Below are positions 17,495 through 25,708 of a DNA stretch of 64,000 bases, piece by piece. The position numbers and the translations under genes are program-made. The DNA is taken from assembly GCF_018139645.1 (NCBI RefSeq), contig NZ_JAGSPM010000001.1, positions 558,001-622,000 on the forward strand. The letters are read 5' to 3'. Numbering within the stretch: position 1 is the stretch's first letter; every line of letters begins with the position of its first letter. The notes beneath the pieces are model-generated. The model ran no database searches, was not told where the DNA came from, and saw only the letters and a list, made by a program, of their open reading frames with translations. Source of the stretch: Affinundibacterium baiyunense. Lineage in GTDB: Bacteria; Pseudomonadota; Gammaproteobacteria; Burkholderiales; Burkholderiaceae_D.

Positions 17495-20266
17495 ATGAAA
17501 AACAGCTTAACACCATCCGAATCGCACATTAGCACTACGACTGTCGCTCCAGCTTCTAAGACACTCAAATTAGGCAAACCGCTCTCCATCACAAAAACAA
17601 AGACGCCAGTAGTTCAAGCGGAGACGCGCACATTTGCCTTGCCAGTCTTGACCGAATCGCCTGAGCTTGAATCCGGCGAGATCATCAAAACGCAAGTTCA
17701 ATCAGTTACTGTCGTAACGAAACGACGCTCACGCTTGGCAGTGGTCAATGCGGTGGAAACATCTTCATCCGACTCTTCCGATTCCAGCACAAATGAGACG
17801 ACCATGCTTGTGAGCGAATCGAAAGCGAAAGCGCAAGAGCAAGAGCAAGCAACATCCGACAATACCGCTGAGAGCGCAAATCATGTCGCGACTGACGACG
17901 TTACTGCTACTGCTACAACTGAAGTAGCGAACGATATGAATGATGAGTACAGCAATTTACTGTCTAGTGCAGCCAACTTAAGTACTGGCCCAGCGCCAGT
18001 TATCAAAGTAAAGAAAAAGAAAATCATTGCGAAGTTGACTAGTGCAGACACTGATGCGCAAGCATCGGAAACGCCAGCTCCAGACTCTGAAGCCAAAGAA
18101 GCGAATGCACTCGCGGCGCCATCAATCACGCCGCAACTTCAAGCATCTACACAAGTAGAGAAGACAGCAGCCAAAGTGCGTATCGCAAAAGCACCAATTA
18201 TTAGCGATACACCGTCAACAGCTACAGCAGAAATTGACACTTCGGCATACGCATTTCCTACGGTAAAAGAAGCAGCGCGTCGTGGACGCAAACCATCTTC
18301 ACCGCAAGTGTATAACGAAGAAATCCATGCGTTTAACGCATTGGAATCGGCTGAATTAAAGCGCGCTGCGCGAGTAAAATCAGGCAAGGCAACCGCCAGC
18401 AGTGCAAGCAAAGAGCAGCTGGAAGAATACCGCCAACGCCTAACCAAGTTAATTCAACTTGGTAAAGATCGTAGCTATCTAACCCATGCTGAAATTAATG
18501 ATCATCTGCCAGAAAACGTTGATGATCCTGAGATGATACAAAGCATTATCAGCACCTTAAATGATGTTGGCATTGCGGTGTACGATCAAGCGCCAGACGC
18601 AACCATGTTACTGCTATCTGACAATGTCGCCAGCTCAGTTAGCGATGACGATGCCGAGGCCACTGCAGCGGTCGCATTATCGACCGTAGATTCAGATTTT
18701 GGTCGCACCACAGATCCTGTGCGCATGTACATGCGTGAAATGGGTAGCGCAGAATTACTGACTCGCAGCGGTGAAATCGAGATTGCTAAGCGCATCGAAT
18801 CCGGTTTAAAAGACATGCTGCAAGCTATTTCTGCATGCCCTTCCGTGATCCAAGAAGTTTTAGTCACCGCAGAAAAAGTCAAATCCGATGATGTGATCAT
18901 TGACGATATTATCGATGGCTTTCATGTGCCAGACAGCTTAGATATTCCTGCTCCAGTCATCTTAGCGAATACAGACGACGATGAAGAGGAAGAAGACGAT
19001 GAAGAAGGCGGTGCGGCAGAAACAAGCAATACCCTAAGTGCGGAACAGTTAGCGCAAATGAAGGCGACTGCCCTAGAAAAATTTGCGGCGATCAAGACCA
19101 GCTTTGACGATATGTTTGCGCAGATTGAAAAGAATGCTTATCAATCACCAGCATATCAACATGCGCAAGAAAACGTTGCAAAAGAAATGGAAAGCATCCG
19201 TTTTAGCGTAAAGACAACTGAAAAATGGTGCGACATTTTGCGCAAGCAAATGACAGAACTACGTCAAACCGAAAAGCGCATGCTTGAATTGTTGGTAGAT
19301 CGCTGTGGTATGCCACGCGCCTACTTCGTCACGCATTTCATCAAAAATGCGACGAATCGAGATTGGCTAGAACAAGAGATGGAATCACGCGAAGCGTATG
19401 GCGCCGTTCTGAAGCGGCACATTCATGCAGCGCGAGAACTGCAGGGACGCTTAATCGTGCTGGAAGAGTCGGCGAAAATACCACTTAGTGATTTACGCGC
19501 GATTCATAAGAAAATGATTTCTGCGGAGAAGCGTACCCGTGACGCCAAAGCAGCGATGACCGAGGCCAATTTGCGCTTGGTAATTTCAATCGCCAAGAAA
19601 TACATCAATCGCGGCATGCAATTTTTGGATCTTATTCAAGAAGGTAATATCGGCCTACTCAAAGCAGTCGATAAGTTTGAGTATCGCCGCGGCTACAAAT
19701 TTTCAACCTACGCAACTTGGTGGATACGCCAAGCGATCTCGCGCGCGATTGCAGATCAAGCGCGGACCATTCGCGTACCGGTTCATATGATTGAAACCAT
19801 TAACAAGTTGAATCGCATTAAACGCCAATGCTTACAACAAAATGGTACAGAGCCAGATCCAGCATTGATTGCAGAGAAAATGGATTTACCAGAGATCAAA
19901 GTACGTGAGATCTTGAAAATCGCCAAAGAACCAGTGTCGCTAGACGTGCCAATTGGCGACGATGGTGATTCACAACTGGGCGACTTTATTGAAGACAATA
20001 TCACGCTGTCACCAATGCAAGCGGCGATGCAGGCTTCGGTACAAGGCAAGCTCAAAGAGATCCTCGATGCCTTGAGCCCACGTGAAGCAAAAGTCTTGCG
20101 TATGCGCTTTGGTTTAGAGATGGCAAGTGATCATACTTTGGAAGAAGTTGGTAATCAGTTTGACGTTACACGTGAACGGATTCGTCAAATCGAAGCGAAA
20201 GCGATGAAAAAACTGCGCCACCCTTCTCGCTTAGAACAATTGAAGAGCTTGCTAGAAAACAGCTAA
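17495..20266 (+). CDS. rpoD: RNA polymerase primary sigma factor (sigma70, RpoD) with long N-terminal extension
   Basis: This is the housekeeping sigma factor, about 923 residues against 613 in E. coli. The extra length is a low-complexity Ala/Thr/Ser/Glu-rich region at about 1-300. Region 1.1 begins near 305 ([15 protein letters not shown]). Region 1.2 is near 407 ([16 protein letters not shown]), with an acidic non-conserved region next. Region 2 runs through [15 protein letters not shown] near 738, and region 4.2 through [21 protein letters not shown] near 892. I use the ATG at 17495; an in-frame TTG further up is not credible. No clear ribosome-binding site is seen there, so the true start could be later in the extension. 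Confidence 0.95.
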   Translation: MKNSLTPSESHISTTTVAPASKTLKLGKPLSITKTKTPVVQAETRTFALPVLTESPELESGEIIKTQVQSVTVVTKRRSRLAVVNAVETSSSDSSDSSTNETTMLVSESKAKAQEQEQATSDNTAESANHVATDDVTATATTEVANDMNDEYSNLLSSAANLSTGPAPVIKVKKKKIIAKLTSADTDAQASETPAPDSEAKEANALAAPSITPQLQASTQVEKTAAKVRIAKAPIISDTPSTATAEIDTSAYAFPTVKEAARRGRKPSSPQVYNEEIHAFNALESAELKRAARVKSGKATASSASKEQLEEYRQRLTKLIQLGKDRSYLTHAEINDHLPENVDDPEMIQSIISTLNDVGIAVYDQAPDATMLLLSDNVASSVSDDDAEATAAVALSTVDSDFGRTTDPVRMYMREMGSAELLTRSGEIEIAKRIESGLKDMLQAISACPSVIQEVLVTAEKVKSDDVIIDDIIDGFHVPDSLDIPAPVILANTDDDEEEEDDEEGGAAETSNTLSAEQLAQMKATALEKFAAIKTSFDDMFAQIEKNAYQSPAYQHAQENVAKEMESIRFSVKTTEKWCDILRKQMTELRQTEKRMLELLVDRCGMPRAYFVTHFIKNATNRDWLEQEMESREAYGAVLKRHIHAARELQGRLIVLEESAKIPLSDLRAIHKKMISAEKRTRDAKAAMTEANLRLVISIAKKYINRGMQFLDLIQEGNIGLLKAVDKFEYRRGYKFSTYATWWIRQAISRAIADQARTIRVPVHMIETINKLNRIKRQCLQQNGTEPDPALIAEKMDLPEIKVREILKIAKEPVSLDVPIGDDGDSQLGDFIEDNITLSPMQAAMQASVQGKLKEILDALSPREAKVLRMRFGLEMASDHTLEEVGNQFDVTRERIRQIEAKAMKKLRHPSRLEQLKSLLENS

Positions 20267-20355
20267 TTGCGTTAGCTGTATTAGCATAGTCAGTCATTCG
20301 ACTTGCATGTAAGACGCATTTCTTCACTAATTTCTTTGCCAAGCTATTTATAAAC

Positions 20356-20394
20356 AAAACGCCCCGCCATAAAAAATGTGCGGGGCGTTTTTTA
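20356..20394. terminator. Strong intrinsic terminator after rpoD
   Basis: A perfect 12-base stem AAAACGCCCCGC / GCGGGGCGTTTT is followed by more T. It lies between convergent rpoD and the NadR-like gene and has A/T runs on both sides, so it may serve both. Confidence 0.92.
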
Positions 20395-20478
20395 TTCAAA
20401 TCGAACTTAGCTTCAATATATTTTGATTTAATTTTTTAGCTTTTAAAACTTACAATTTTTAAAATTTAAATTGAAAAA

Positions 20479-21018
20479 CTAACTCAAAAAATCTAAGGTG
20501 AACTTTACTTGCTCCAAACGTTGTTGCAAGCTACCTTCGACCAAAACAAATGGGATGCCACGTGCATCCAAGGTATCGACTAAATCTTCGTGTATTCGCT
20601 GACGTACTTCAGGTGATTCGCGCTGCAGTCCATCAGCAATCCAAGGAAAATCTGGCGCCGTGACCAAGGTCAATGCGTAGTTATGCATTTGCTCCAAACG
20701 CTGCAATTCTGCATCGACCTGTTTAAAATAAAAGCGGCTATACAAGGCAGTCATCAAAGGTGTCGTGTCACAAAACAACCAATGATGCGCTTTATCTAGC
20801 AAATGCTGTTCCTGCTGCAACTGAACTTGCGCAATATGTAATTGATCAGACTCTTGCGGGACACGCCCATTTTTCTCAACAAATTCGCGTAAATATTCAG
20901 GTACCCAAACGGTTTGATAATGATGCGCCAAAGCATCTGCCAATTGCGATTTACCAGAAGATTCTGCGCCAAGAATTGCGATTTTTTGCACTAATGGTGT
21001 GTTCGTTTTTTCAGTCAT
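20479..21018 (-). CDS. NadR-like ATPase, probable ribosylnicotinamide kinase
   Basis: The 179-residue protein matches the kinase half of NadR. It has a P-loop GAESSGKS (17-24), the segment WVPEYLREFVEKNG with the conserved EY/R residues, and FCDTTPLMTALYSRFYF. It lacks the NMN adenylyltransferase and DNA-binding parts of E. coli NadR. It would phosphorylate nicotinamide riboside after import. The gene follows pnuC by 36 bases on the same strand, which supports this role in NAD salvage. The adenylyltransferase step must come from elsewhere. Confidence 0.82.
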   Translation of the reverse strand: MTEKTNTPLVQKIAILGAESSGKSQLADALAHHYQTVWVPEYLREFVEKNGRVPQESDQLHIAQVQLQQEQHLLDKAHHWLFCDTTPLMTALYSRFYFKQVDAELQRLEQMHNYALTLVTAPDFPWIADGLQRESPEVRQRIHEDLVDTLDARGIPFVLVEGSLQQRLEQVKFTLDFLS

Positions 21019-21054
21019 ATCCTGCTTTTCATGTGCTTACCACTCGTTTTTCAG

Positions 21055-21660
21055 TTAGCTGATTTGTTCCTGCTTGCATACCGCGCGCCAAGCACGCGCA
21101 CCAGCAATAGCGAGAATCACAAAAATCGCATAAAGCAAAGCAGTAAGCATCAATCCTTTATACAAATACAGCCCGACATACATTACATCGACCACAATCC
21201 AAACATACCAATTTTCAAGTTTTTTTCTTGAGAGTAGTAATTGCCCGAGCAAGCTCCCCGCTGTTAAGAAACCATCTGCAATTGCTACGTCAGTGTCGGT
21301 CGCTAGTTTCAATAACAAATATAAGACGACGAAAATTACAATCCAGGCAAACATTGCCAACACGCGTTGTGAAGTCTGCATTCGTGTAACAGCTAAGCTC
21401 TCTTGGTTTTCACCATGTCGCAACCATTGATACCAACCCCACACCGAAACCAAAATAAACACAACTTGCAAACCGCTATCGCCATATAACTTTGCGTCAA
21501 AAAACACCAAGCCATACAAAGCAGAAGACAGAATTGAGAACAGCCAAGCCCAATGTATTTGCTTGATATTCAGCACAACCGTGATGATTGCCAATACAAA
21601 CGAACAGAGTTCTAGCGGTGTTGTGATCCAACCCCAGACGAGTGGCAGACTTTGATTCAT
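21055..21660 (-). CDS. pnuC: Nicotinamide riboside transporter PnuC
   Basis: This inner-membrane carrier lets nicotinamide riboside in by facilitated diffusion. The protein of about 201 residues has seven or so hydrophobic segments and typical PnuC motifs: IHWAWLFSILSSALYGLVFF, SVWGWYQW and ENWYVWIVVDVMYVGLYLYK. The ATG at 21660 (MNQSLPLVWGW) is preferred. The longer frame to 21732 adds 24 residues that do not look like the family. It forms an operon with the NadR-like kinase, which would trap the imported riboside by phosphorylation. Confidence 0.88.
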   Translation of the reverse strand: MNQSLPLVWGWITTPLELCSFVLAIITVVLNIKQIHWAWLFSILSSALYGLVFFDAKLYGDSGLQVVFILVSVWGWYQWLRHGENQESLAVTRMQTSQRVLAMFAWIVIFVVLYLLLKLATDTDVAIADGFLTAGSLLGQLLLSRKKLENWYVWIVVDVMYVGLYLYKGLMLTALLYAIFVILAIAGARAWRAVCKQEQIS

Positions 21661-21892
21661 GAAAGACTTTGTGAAATGGGCGTGTGATGAGAATGGGTGC
21701 CGCAGCATACCAAATTTTTGCAGAGAAAACACTTGATCAATCTAAAATCATTATCGAAGCTTTAACAATGTTTGACGATCCGCCAACTTAAAATCCTATA
21801 CAATTCGCAACTTCAAATTTTTGTATTGCATAGGCTGCTTATACAAGCATGCACACCCAAAGATAAACTTAACTAATCGTAAAGGAAGACAG

Positions 21893-22921
21893 ATGAAAAA
21901 AATCGCTTTAGCTATCGCTTTAATCGGCAGTGCTTGTGCTATCCCAGCAGTAGCACAAACGGTAGAAGCCAATCCATCTTGGTATGTAGCACCAAGTCTT
22001 AACTACACCAACACAGACAATGGTTTTGGTTTAACTAAAGATGGTCAAGGTTTAGGACTGCGCTTCGGCAAAATGATCAATCCAAGCTGGGATCTTCAGT
22101 TAGGTGGTATTGCGGCACGCACCAAGCAAGCTGGCACCAAATACACACAAAACTTGTTGAGTGTTGATGCACTGTATTTGCAGTCTCGCGAAGCAGTTCG
22201 CCCATTCTTGTTGTTTAGTGTTGGTGGACAGCATGACAAATTGTCGAATGCATTGAAAACCAAATCCAAGAGTTCCCCATTCATCGGCGCAGGCATTGGC
22301 TTACAAGCTGCGCTGACCGAGCAATTGACATTCCAAGCAGATGTTCGTCGCAACATGGCTTACGTAAGCGGCAATGAGTACAATTTTAATCGCGCGTACA
22401 CAACCTATGCTTCTGTTGGTTTGAACTATTTCTTTGATAAGGTAGCAAAACCAGCTCCTGTGGTTGCACCAGCACCTGCTCCAGCTCCAGTGGCAGAACC
22501 TGCACCAGCACCGGTTGCACCGCCACCGCCAGCACCAAAATTTGAAAAATACACTTTATCATCAACCGAATTATTCGCTTTTGATAGTGCCGTATTAGCG
22601 CCAACACAAGCAAAACTAGATGAAATCGTAACTGCTTTAAAAGCATCTCCATCTGTGTCAAACGTGGTGATCAGCGGCTTTACTGATCGCTTAGGTTCAG
22701 ATAAATACAATCAAAAATTGTCTGAAAAACGCGCTACCGCAGTACGTGACTATTTGGTGAATGCAGGTGTTTCTGCAAATCGCTTGAATGCAGTTGGTAA
22801 GGGTGAAGCAAACCCAGTAGTAACTTGTAATAACAAAAAACGTGCTGATTTGATCAAATGCTTAGAACCAAATCGTCGCGTTGAAATCGAACAAATGACA
22901 TTTGAACGTCGCGTAAATTAA
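21893..22921 (+). CDS. OmpA-family outer membrane protein
   Basis: The protein of about 342 residues has a signal peptide (cleavage AVA|QT, residue 21) and an N-terminal eight-strand-type beta-barrel (about 25-185, many alternating aromatic strands such as SWYVAPSLNYTNT). A Pro/Ala linker follows (APAPAPAPVAEP). The C-terminal OmpA domain binds peptidoglycan: ELFAFDSAVL, NVVISGFTDRLGSDKYNQ and EPNRRVEIEQ. Two Cys in the C-domain (TCNNKKRADLIKCL) probably form a disulfide. AAGGAAG precedes the ATG. A TTGACG and TATACA pair upstream (21772-21802) has a long 19-base spacer. It links the outer membrane to the wall. Confidence 0.93.
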   Translation: MKKIALAIALIGSACAIPAVAQTVEANPSWYVAPSLNYTNTDNGFGLTKDGQGLGLRFGKMINPSWDLQLGGIAARTKQAGTKYTQNLLSVDALYLQSREAVRPFLLFSVGGQHDKLSNALKTKSKSSPFIGAGIGLQAALTEQLTFQADVRRNMAYVSGNEYNFNRAYTTYASVGLNYFFDKVAKPAPVVAPAPAPAPVAEPAPAPVAPPPPAPKFEKYTLSSTELFAFDSAVLAPTQAKLDEIVTALKASPSVSNVVISGFTDRLGSDKYNQKLSEKRATAVRDYLVNAGVSANRLNAVGKGEANPVVTCNNKKRADLIKCLEPNRRVEIEQMTFERRVN

Positions 22922-22994
22922 GCATGGGATTAGCGAATTTGATTCGCTAGTTCTTGCAAGCTTGGTCGACATTGATCAAGTACAAAGCGAAAAT

Positions 22995-23034
22995 AAAAAT
23001 GGCGCTCAATTATCATTATTGCGCGCCATTTTTT
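22995..23034 (+). terminator. Intrinsic terminator after the OmpA-like gene
   Basis: An 11-base stem AAAAATGGCGC / GCGCCATTTTT with a 17-base loop and a following T-run ends the OmpA-like transcript. Confidence 0.85.
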
Positions 23035-23087
23035 ATTAATCGAAGAAATTCTATCGATGTATTTAATGATTCAGTTTTAAAGAGATC

Positions 23088-24035
23088 TTACTGAGCAGCC
23101 TTACCCTTTACCCCAGCGCAATAATCTTTGCTTTCTGTTGCCGAGGTAAACCAATAGAGATCGGCTTTACCTGCCTTCTTGATATAAGCATCAAGATCGA
23201 TAGAATCTGCTTGCACTTCAATCATTTGAATAATGAGTACATCTGCTTGCGGATTTTTCTTACGTAGATGCCAAGGCGCGCCGGTTTCCGCACGAACATG
23301 TTCACCACCTGCGATTAACATCGCAGCGTCGGTTTGCAGCATCGCAGTGGCCATGCTGGCATCTTTTGCTAGTTGAATGTGTAACATAGGTGTCAAAGTT
23401 TCGCGGCTTTGCATGCCACAATGCGAAGAAAAAATTTGATCGAGTAAATAGTCTCTCAAAAAATCTGGTGGATTAAGCGCAGTAGCGAACCGCTCCACAC
23501 CGACAAAATTTTTCTCACCATTTTTGTACACCGCGCTAATAAACGCTCTATCGATATTACCAAAAGCCAATGCTGATCGCTTCGATGCTTCATGAAAGTT
23601 TGGTCCATAAATTCGCCAATCCCAACTGCCCTTCTCTGGCCAATTCAAGATTTGCTTCATTTGATCTAGACTAGTCTCCACTTGCAACTGGCGAATCGCA
23701 GCTTCATGGCTATTATCCAGCATTTCAAATACCACTCGCCCCTGATTATTTCTATTCGCATCGGCAAATCGCTCTTGAATAAAACGTCGTTCTAATTGAT
23801 GGTGCGCAGGATTATCATGTTTTTCACCGACAAAAACATAACGATGCTTGCGTAGTAAATCAAATGCCGATTGTTCATCAAGGAACTGCGCTCGAGAATT
23901 CATCACCTTACCGATCAAGTTCAAGCCAGTGCGCTGCACTTCTTGCGCAGGCTCTGAGATTTGCGCATCAACAAACGTTGACGTCGTCAAGCACATAAAA
24001 AGACTACTGAACAAAATAATTTTTAGTTTGCGCAT
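23088..24035 (-). CDS. ChaN-like exported haem-binding-type protein
   Basis: The protein of about 315 residues matches the ChaN/DUF399 family, implicated in haem or iron handling in the cell envelope. The core motif is YVFVGEKHDNPAHHQLE at about 68-84, with IAGGEHVRAETGAPWHL later. A Sec signal is present (cleavage near VDA|QI), but no lipobox Cys, unlike lipoprotein ChaN members. Two Cys (SSHCGM, DYCAG) remain in the mature part. The in-frame TTG at 24041 is discarded for the ATG at 24035. It stands alone on the minus strand. Confidence 0.8.
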   Translation of the reverse strand: MRKLKIILFSSLFMCLTTSTFVDAQISEPAQEVQRTGLNLIGKVMNSRAQFLDEQSAFDLLRKHRYVFVGEKHDNPAHHQLERRFIQERFADANRNNQGRVVFEMLDNSHEAAIRQLQVETSLDQMKQILNWPEKGSWDWRIYGPNFHEASKRSALAFGNIDRAFISAVYKNGEKNFVGVERFATALNPPDFLRDYLLDQIFSSHCGMQSRETLTPMLHIQLAKDASMATAMLQTDAAMLIAGGEHVRAETGAPWHLRKKNPQADVLIIQMIEVQADSIDLDAYIKKAGKADLYWFTSATESKDYCAGVKGKAAQ

Positions 24036-24450
24036 AATCAAGTGTTCCGAAGAGGAAAAAAAAATTGACTATATATCGAGCATAGCCTGACCGCAAGCAA
24101 AGACGAAGCGGAATTGTCTGATGTGGCATGAATTTTGATACTACTGAAGTGGGAATTTGAGGTGGTGAACTACCCGGAAAAACCGGGTAGTACCGACCTA
24201 GCCACCGTCACACATATCGGTTGTGTGTACAGCAGTTAACTTATCATACTAAAGATTTATGACCAAGTTATGACTTTGGAATGCTAGGATGAACTCCAAT
24301 ACGAGTGAGCATTCATCATCAGACGATACATTGTAGTACCTGAAGTGGTGCATTTAAATGCTATTCCGAAATAAGATTTTCATCTTCCGAAAAAAGCAAA
24401 AAAGGGTTATAGATAGAAATCTATAACCCTTTGTTTTACTACGTGTTCTA
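24036..24450. other. Non-coding region between ChaN-like gene and tRNA-His, with strong stem-loops
   Basis: No gene is seen in about 415 bases. At 24161-24227 there is a nested structure: GGTGG/CCACC enclosing ACTACCCGG-AAAAA-CCGGGTAGT (24169-24191), followed by CACACA/TGTGTG (24209-24227). No T-run follows, so these are not simple terminators. The tRNA-His terminator lies at 24401-24432. Confidence 0.6.
24401..24432 (-). terminator. Intrinsic terminator of tRNA-His
   Basis: A perfect 14-base stem (AAAGGGTTATAGAT / ATCTATAACCCTTT) with loop AGAA lies about 20 bases after the tRNA on the minus strand. Its stem and the following bases are T-rich on that strand. Confidence 0.85.
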
Positions 24451-24527
24451 TGGGGTGGACGATGGGGCTCGAACCCACGACAACAGGAATCACAATCCTG
24501 GACTCTACCAACTGAGCTACGACCACC
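24451..24527 (-). tRNA. tRNA-His (anticodon GTG)
   Basis: The gene folds as tRNA-His with the extra 5' G (position -1) opposite C73 and an encoded CCA. The anticodon arm is CAGGA-TTGTGAT-TCCTG, the D-arm GCTCAGTTGGTAGAGTC and the T-arm GTGGGTTCGAGCCCCAT. The acceptor pairs GTGGTCG with CGTCCAC, leaving a U-U mismatch at 5:68. Confidence 0.94.
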
Positions 24528-24567
24528 ACTGAATCATTTAATAGCATCGCTATCAAGTGAGCCTCGC

Positions 24568-24596
24568 ATTATACGAGAAATTACCAATTCAGGCAA
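24568..24596 (-). promoter_or_regulatory. Sigma70-type promoter for tRNA-His
   Basis: On the minus strand, TTGCCT (24596-24591) and a perfect TATAAT (24573-24568) are spaced by 17 bases. A GC-rich GCGAGG follows, as in stringently controlled stable RNA promoters. Confidence 0.7.
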
Positions 24597-24646
24597 ATAC
24601 TTTCCGTTTTATAGGACTAGTAATATTCCTAACAAAGGACAAAAAA

Positions 24647-24669
24647 AGCCCGCTCAAATTCAGCGGGCT
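24647..24669 (-). terminator. Intrinsic terminator of the DUF3079 gene
   Basis: An 8-base GC-rich stem AGCCCGCT / AGCGGGCT with a 7-base loop is followed on the minus strand by seven T. Confidence 0.85.
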
Positions 24670-24816
24670 AACATCCTATCGAGATTAGGATTACAACAAA
24701 CTCAACAAACATGATGACTATAATGATTTTGTACTGAGTCGAATTCATTTATTACAAATTCTTACGACTTTCATGAATACGATACATAAAGCTTTTTTCA
24801 AGAAAGTATGCCTTAG

Positions 24817-25026
24817 CTAAGAATCAATTTCATGCTTGGGCGCTAACTTGATAACTTGTTCAGGACGACTAGGCTCCCAATCTGACCAATTCTCACCAAA
24901 CAATTCGACAGGATGCGCCGTGCGATCCGCGCCATTTCCACATGCCATCGAATTCGCTGGGCAATACAGATCGCATCCCCAACAAATTCGCTCTGGATTC
25001 TTGGGATGAATTGGAAATTTTTTCAT
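24817..25026 (-). CDS. DUF3079 family small Cys-rich protein
   Basis: This 69-residue protein fits the DUF3079 family: KKFPIHPKNPERICWGCDLYCPANSMACGNG then RTAHPVELFGENW. The four Cys (Cys15, Cys18, Cys22, Cys29 by eye) suggest a metal site. No signal peptide is present. Function is not known for the family. It is a single leftward gene with its own terminator, between tRNA-His and the MarR operon. Confidence 0.85.
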   Translation of the reverse strand: MKKFPIHPKNPERICWGCDLYCPANSMACGNGADRTAHPVELFGENWSDWEPSRPEQVIKLAPKHEIDS

Positions 25027-25156
25027 TTGATTTACTTAACTTGTTTATTTGAAACAAGATGCATCGATGAGCCCTACTCCAAAATTGATATCGACAGCAG
25101 ACAAAATCTCAGGCTAACGCCAAAACTCACTTGAATCAGATTCCAACATCTTAGTT

Positions 25157-25181
25157 TTTTATATCACAGCGTGATATAAAA
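25157..25181 (+). promoter_or_regulatory. Probable MarR-family operator upstream of the regulator gene
   Basis: A perfect inverted repeat has arms TTTTATATCAC and GTGATATAAAA around AGC. It lies about 90 bases before the MarR gene. A TATAAA (25175-25180) inside the right arm could be the -10. MarR proteins commonly bind such sites at their own promoters, so autoregulation is the likely reading. Confidence 0.7.
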
Positions 25182-25269
25182 TAGCATTCCAGCCCCTTCA
25201 AATATTGTTTTAGCACAAGAAAAATTAGGGCTAATCGGTCACAAACAACATCATCATAAAAGTTCATTC

Positions 25270-25707
25270 ATGGAAAAGCGAAGCGCGAAGATGCAGAAAA
25301 AACTAAACAAACACGACTTCGAGCAACTAGCCGACTTTCGTTACCAGCTAAGAATTTTTCTGAGATTTAGTGAGGAGATAACACAGCAGCATGGAATTAC
25401 GGTGCTGCAGTATTTATTGTTATTACAAATAAAAGGCTATCCAGGACGAGACTGGGCCAGCATTAGCGAACTCGCTGAGCGACTTCAATCTCATCATCAC
25501 GGGGTGGTTACGCTGGTGACTCGATGTGAAAAAGCAGGCTTACTTACACGTCGAGTCAGCCGAATCGACAAACGCCGAGTTGAAATCCACCTCTCAAAAA
25601 AGGGAGACCAGTTAGTCAATCAAATTGCCGAACTTCATCAAGATCAAGTTGGTCACTTGAAGCAGGTGCTCGGACGCGTGTTTGAAGCGGATAGCGCGCG
25701 AGACTAA
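25270..25707 (+). CDS. MarR-family transcriptional regulator
   Basis: The 145-residue protein has the MarR winged-helix layout. The recognition region SISELAERLQSHHHGVVTLVTRCEKAGLL lies at about 62-90, and the wing SRIDKRRVEIHLSKKG at about 97-112. Helices for dimerisation flank it. It would bind the inverted repeat at 25157-25181 as a dimer. Only one base separates its stop from the next ATG, so it is co-translated with the HPP-CBS membrane protein and very likely controls it. The ligand is unknown. The first ATG is used; the second at codon 8 is also possible. Confidence 0.88.
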   Translation: MEKRSAKMQKKLNKHDFEQLADFRYQLRIFLRFSEEITQQHGITVLQYLLLLQIKGYPGRDWASISELAERLQSHHHGVVTLVTRCEKAGLLTRRVSRIDKRRVEIHLSKKGDQLVNQIAELHQDQVGHLKQVLGRVFEADSARD

Positions 25708-25708
25708 T

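Noticed and set aside
21735-21760. TTGATCAAT near 21733 as an FNR box
   Set aside because: The second half does not match ATCAA at the needed spacing.
24169-24191. The 9-base stem as an intrinsic terminator
   Set aside because: No T-run on either side and no gene ends nearby on either strand.
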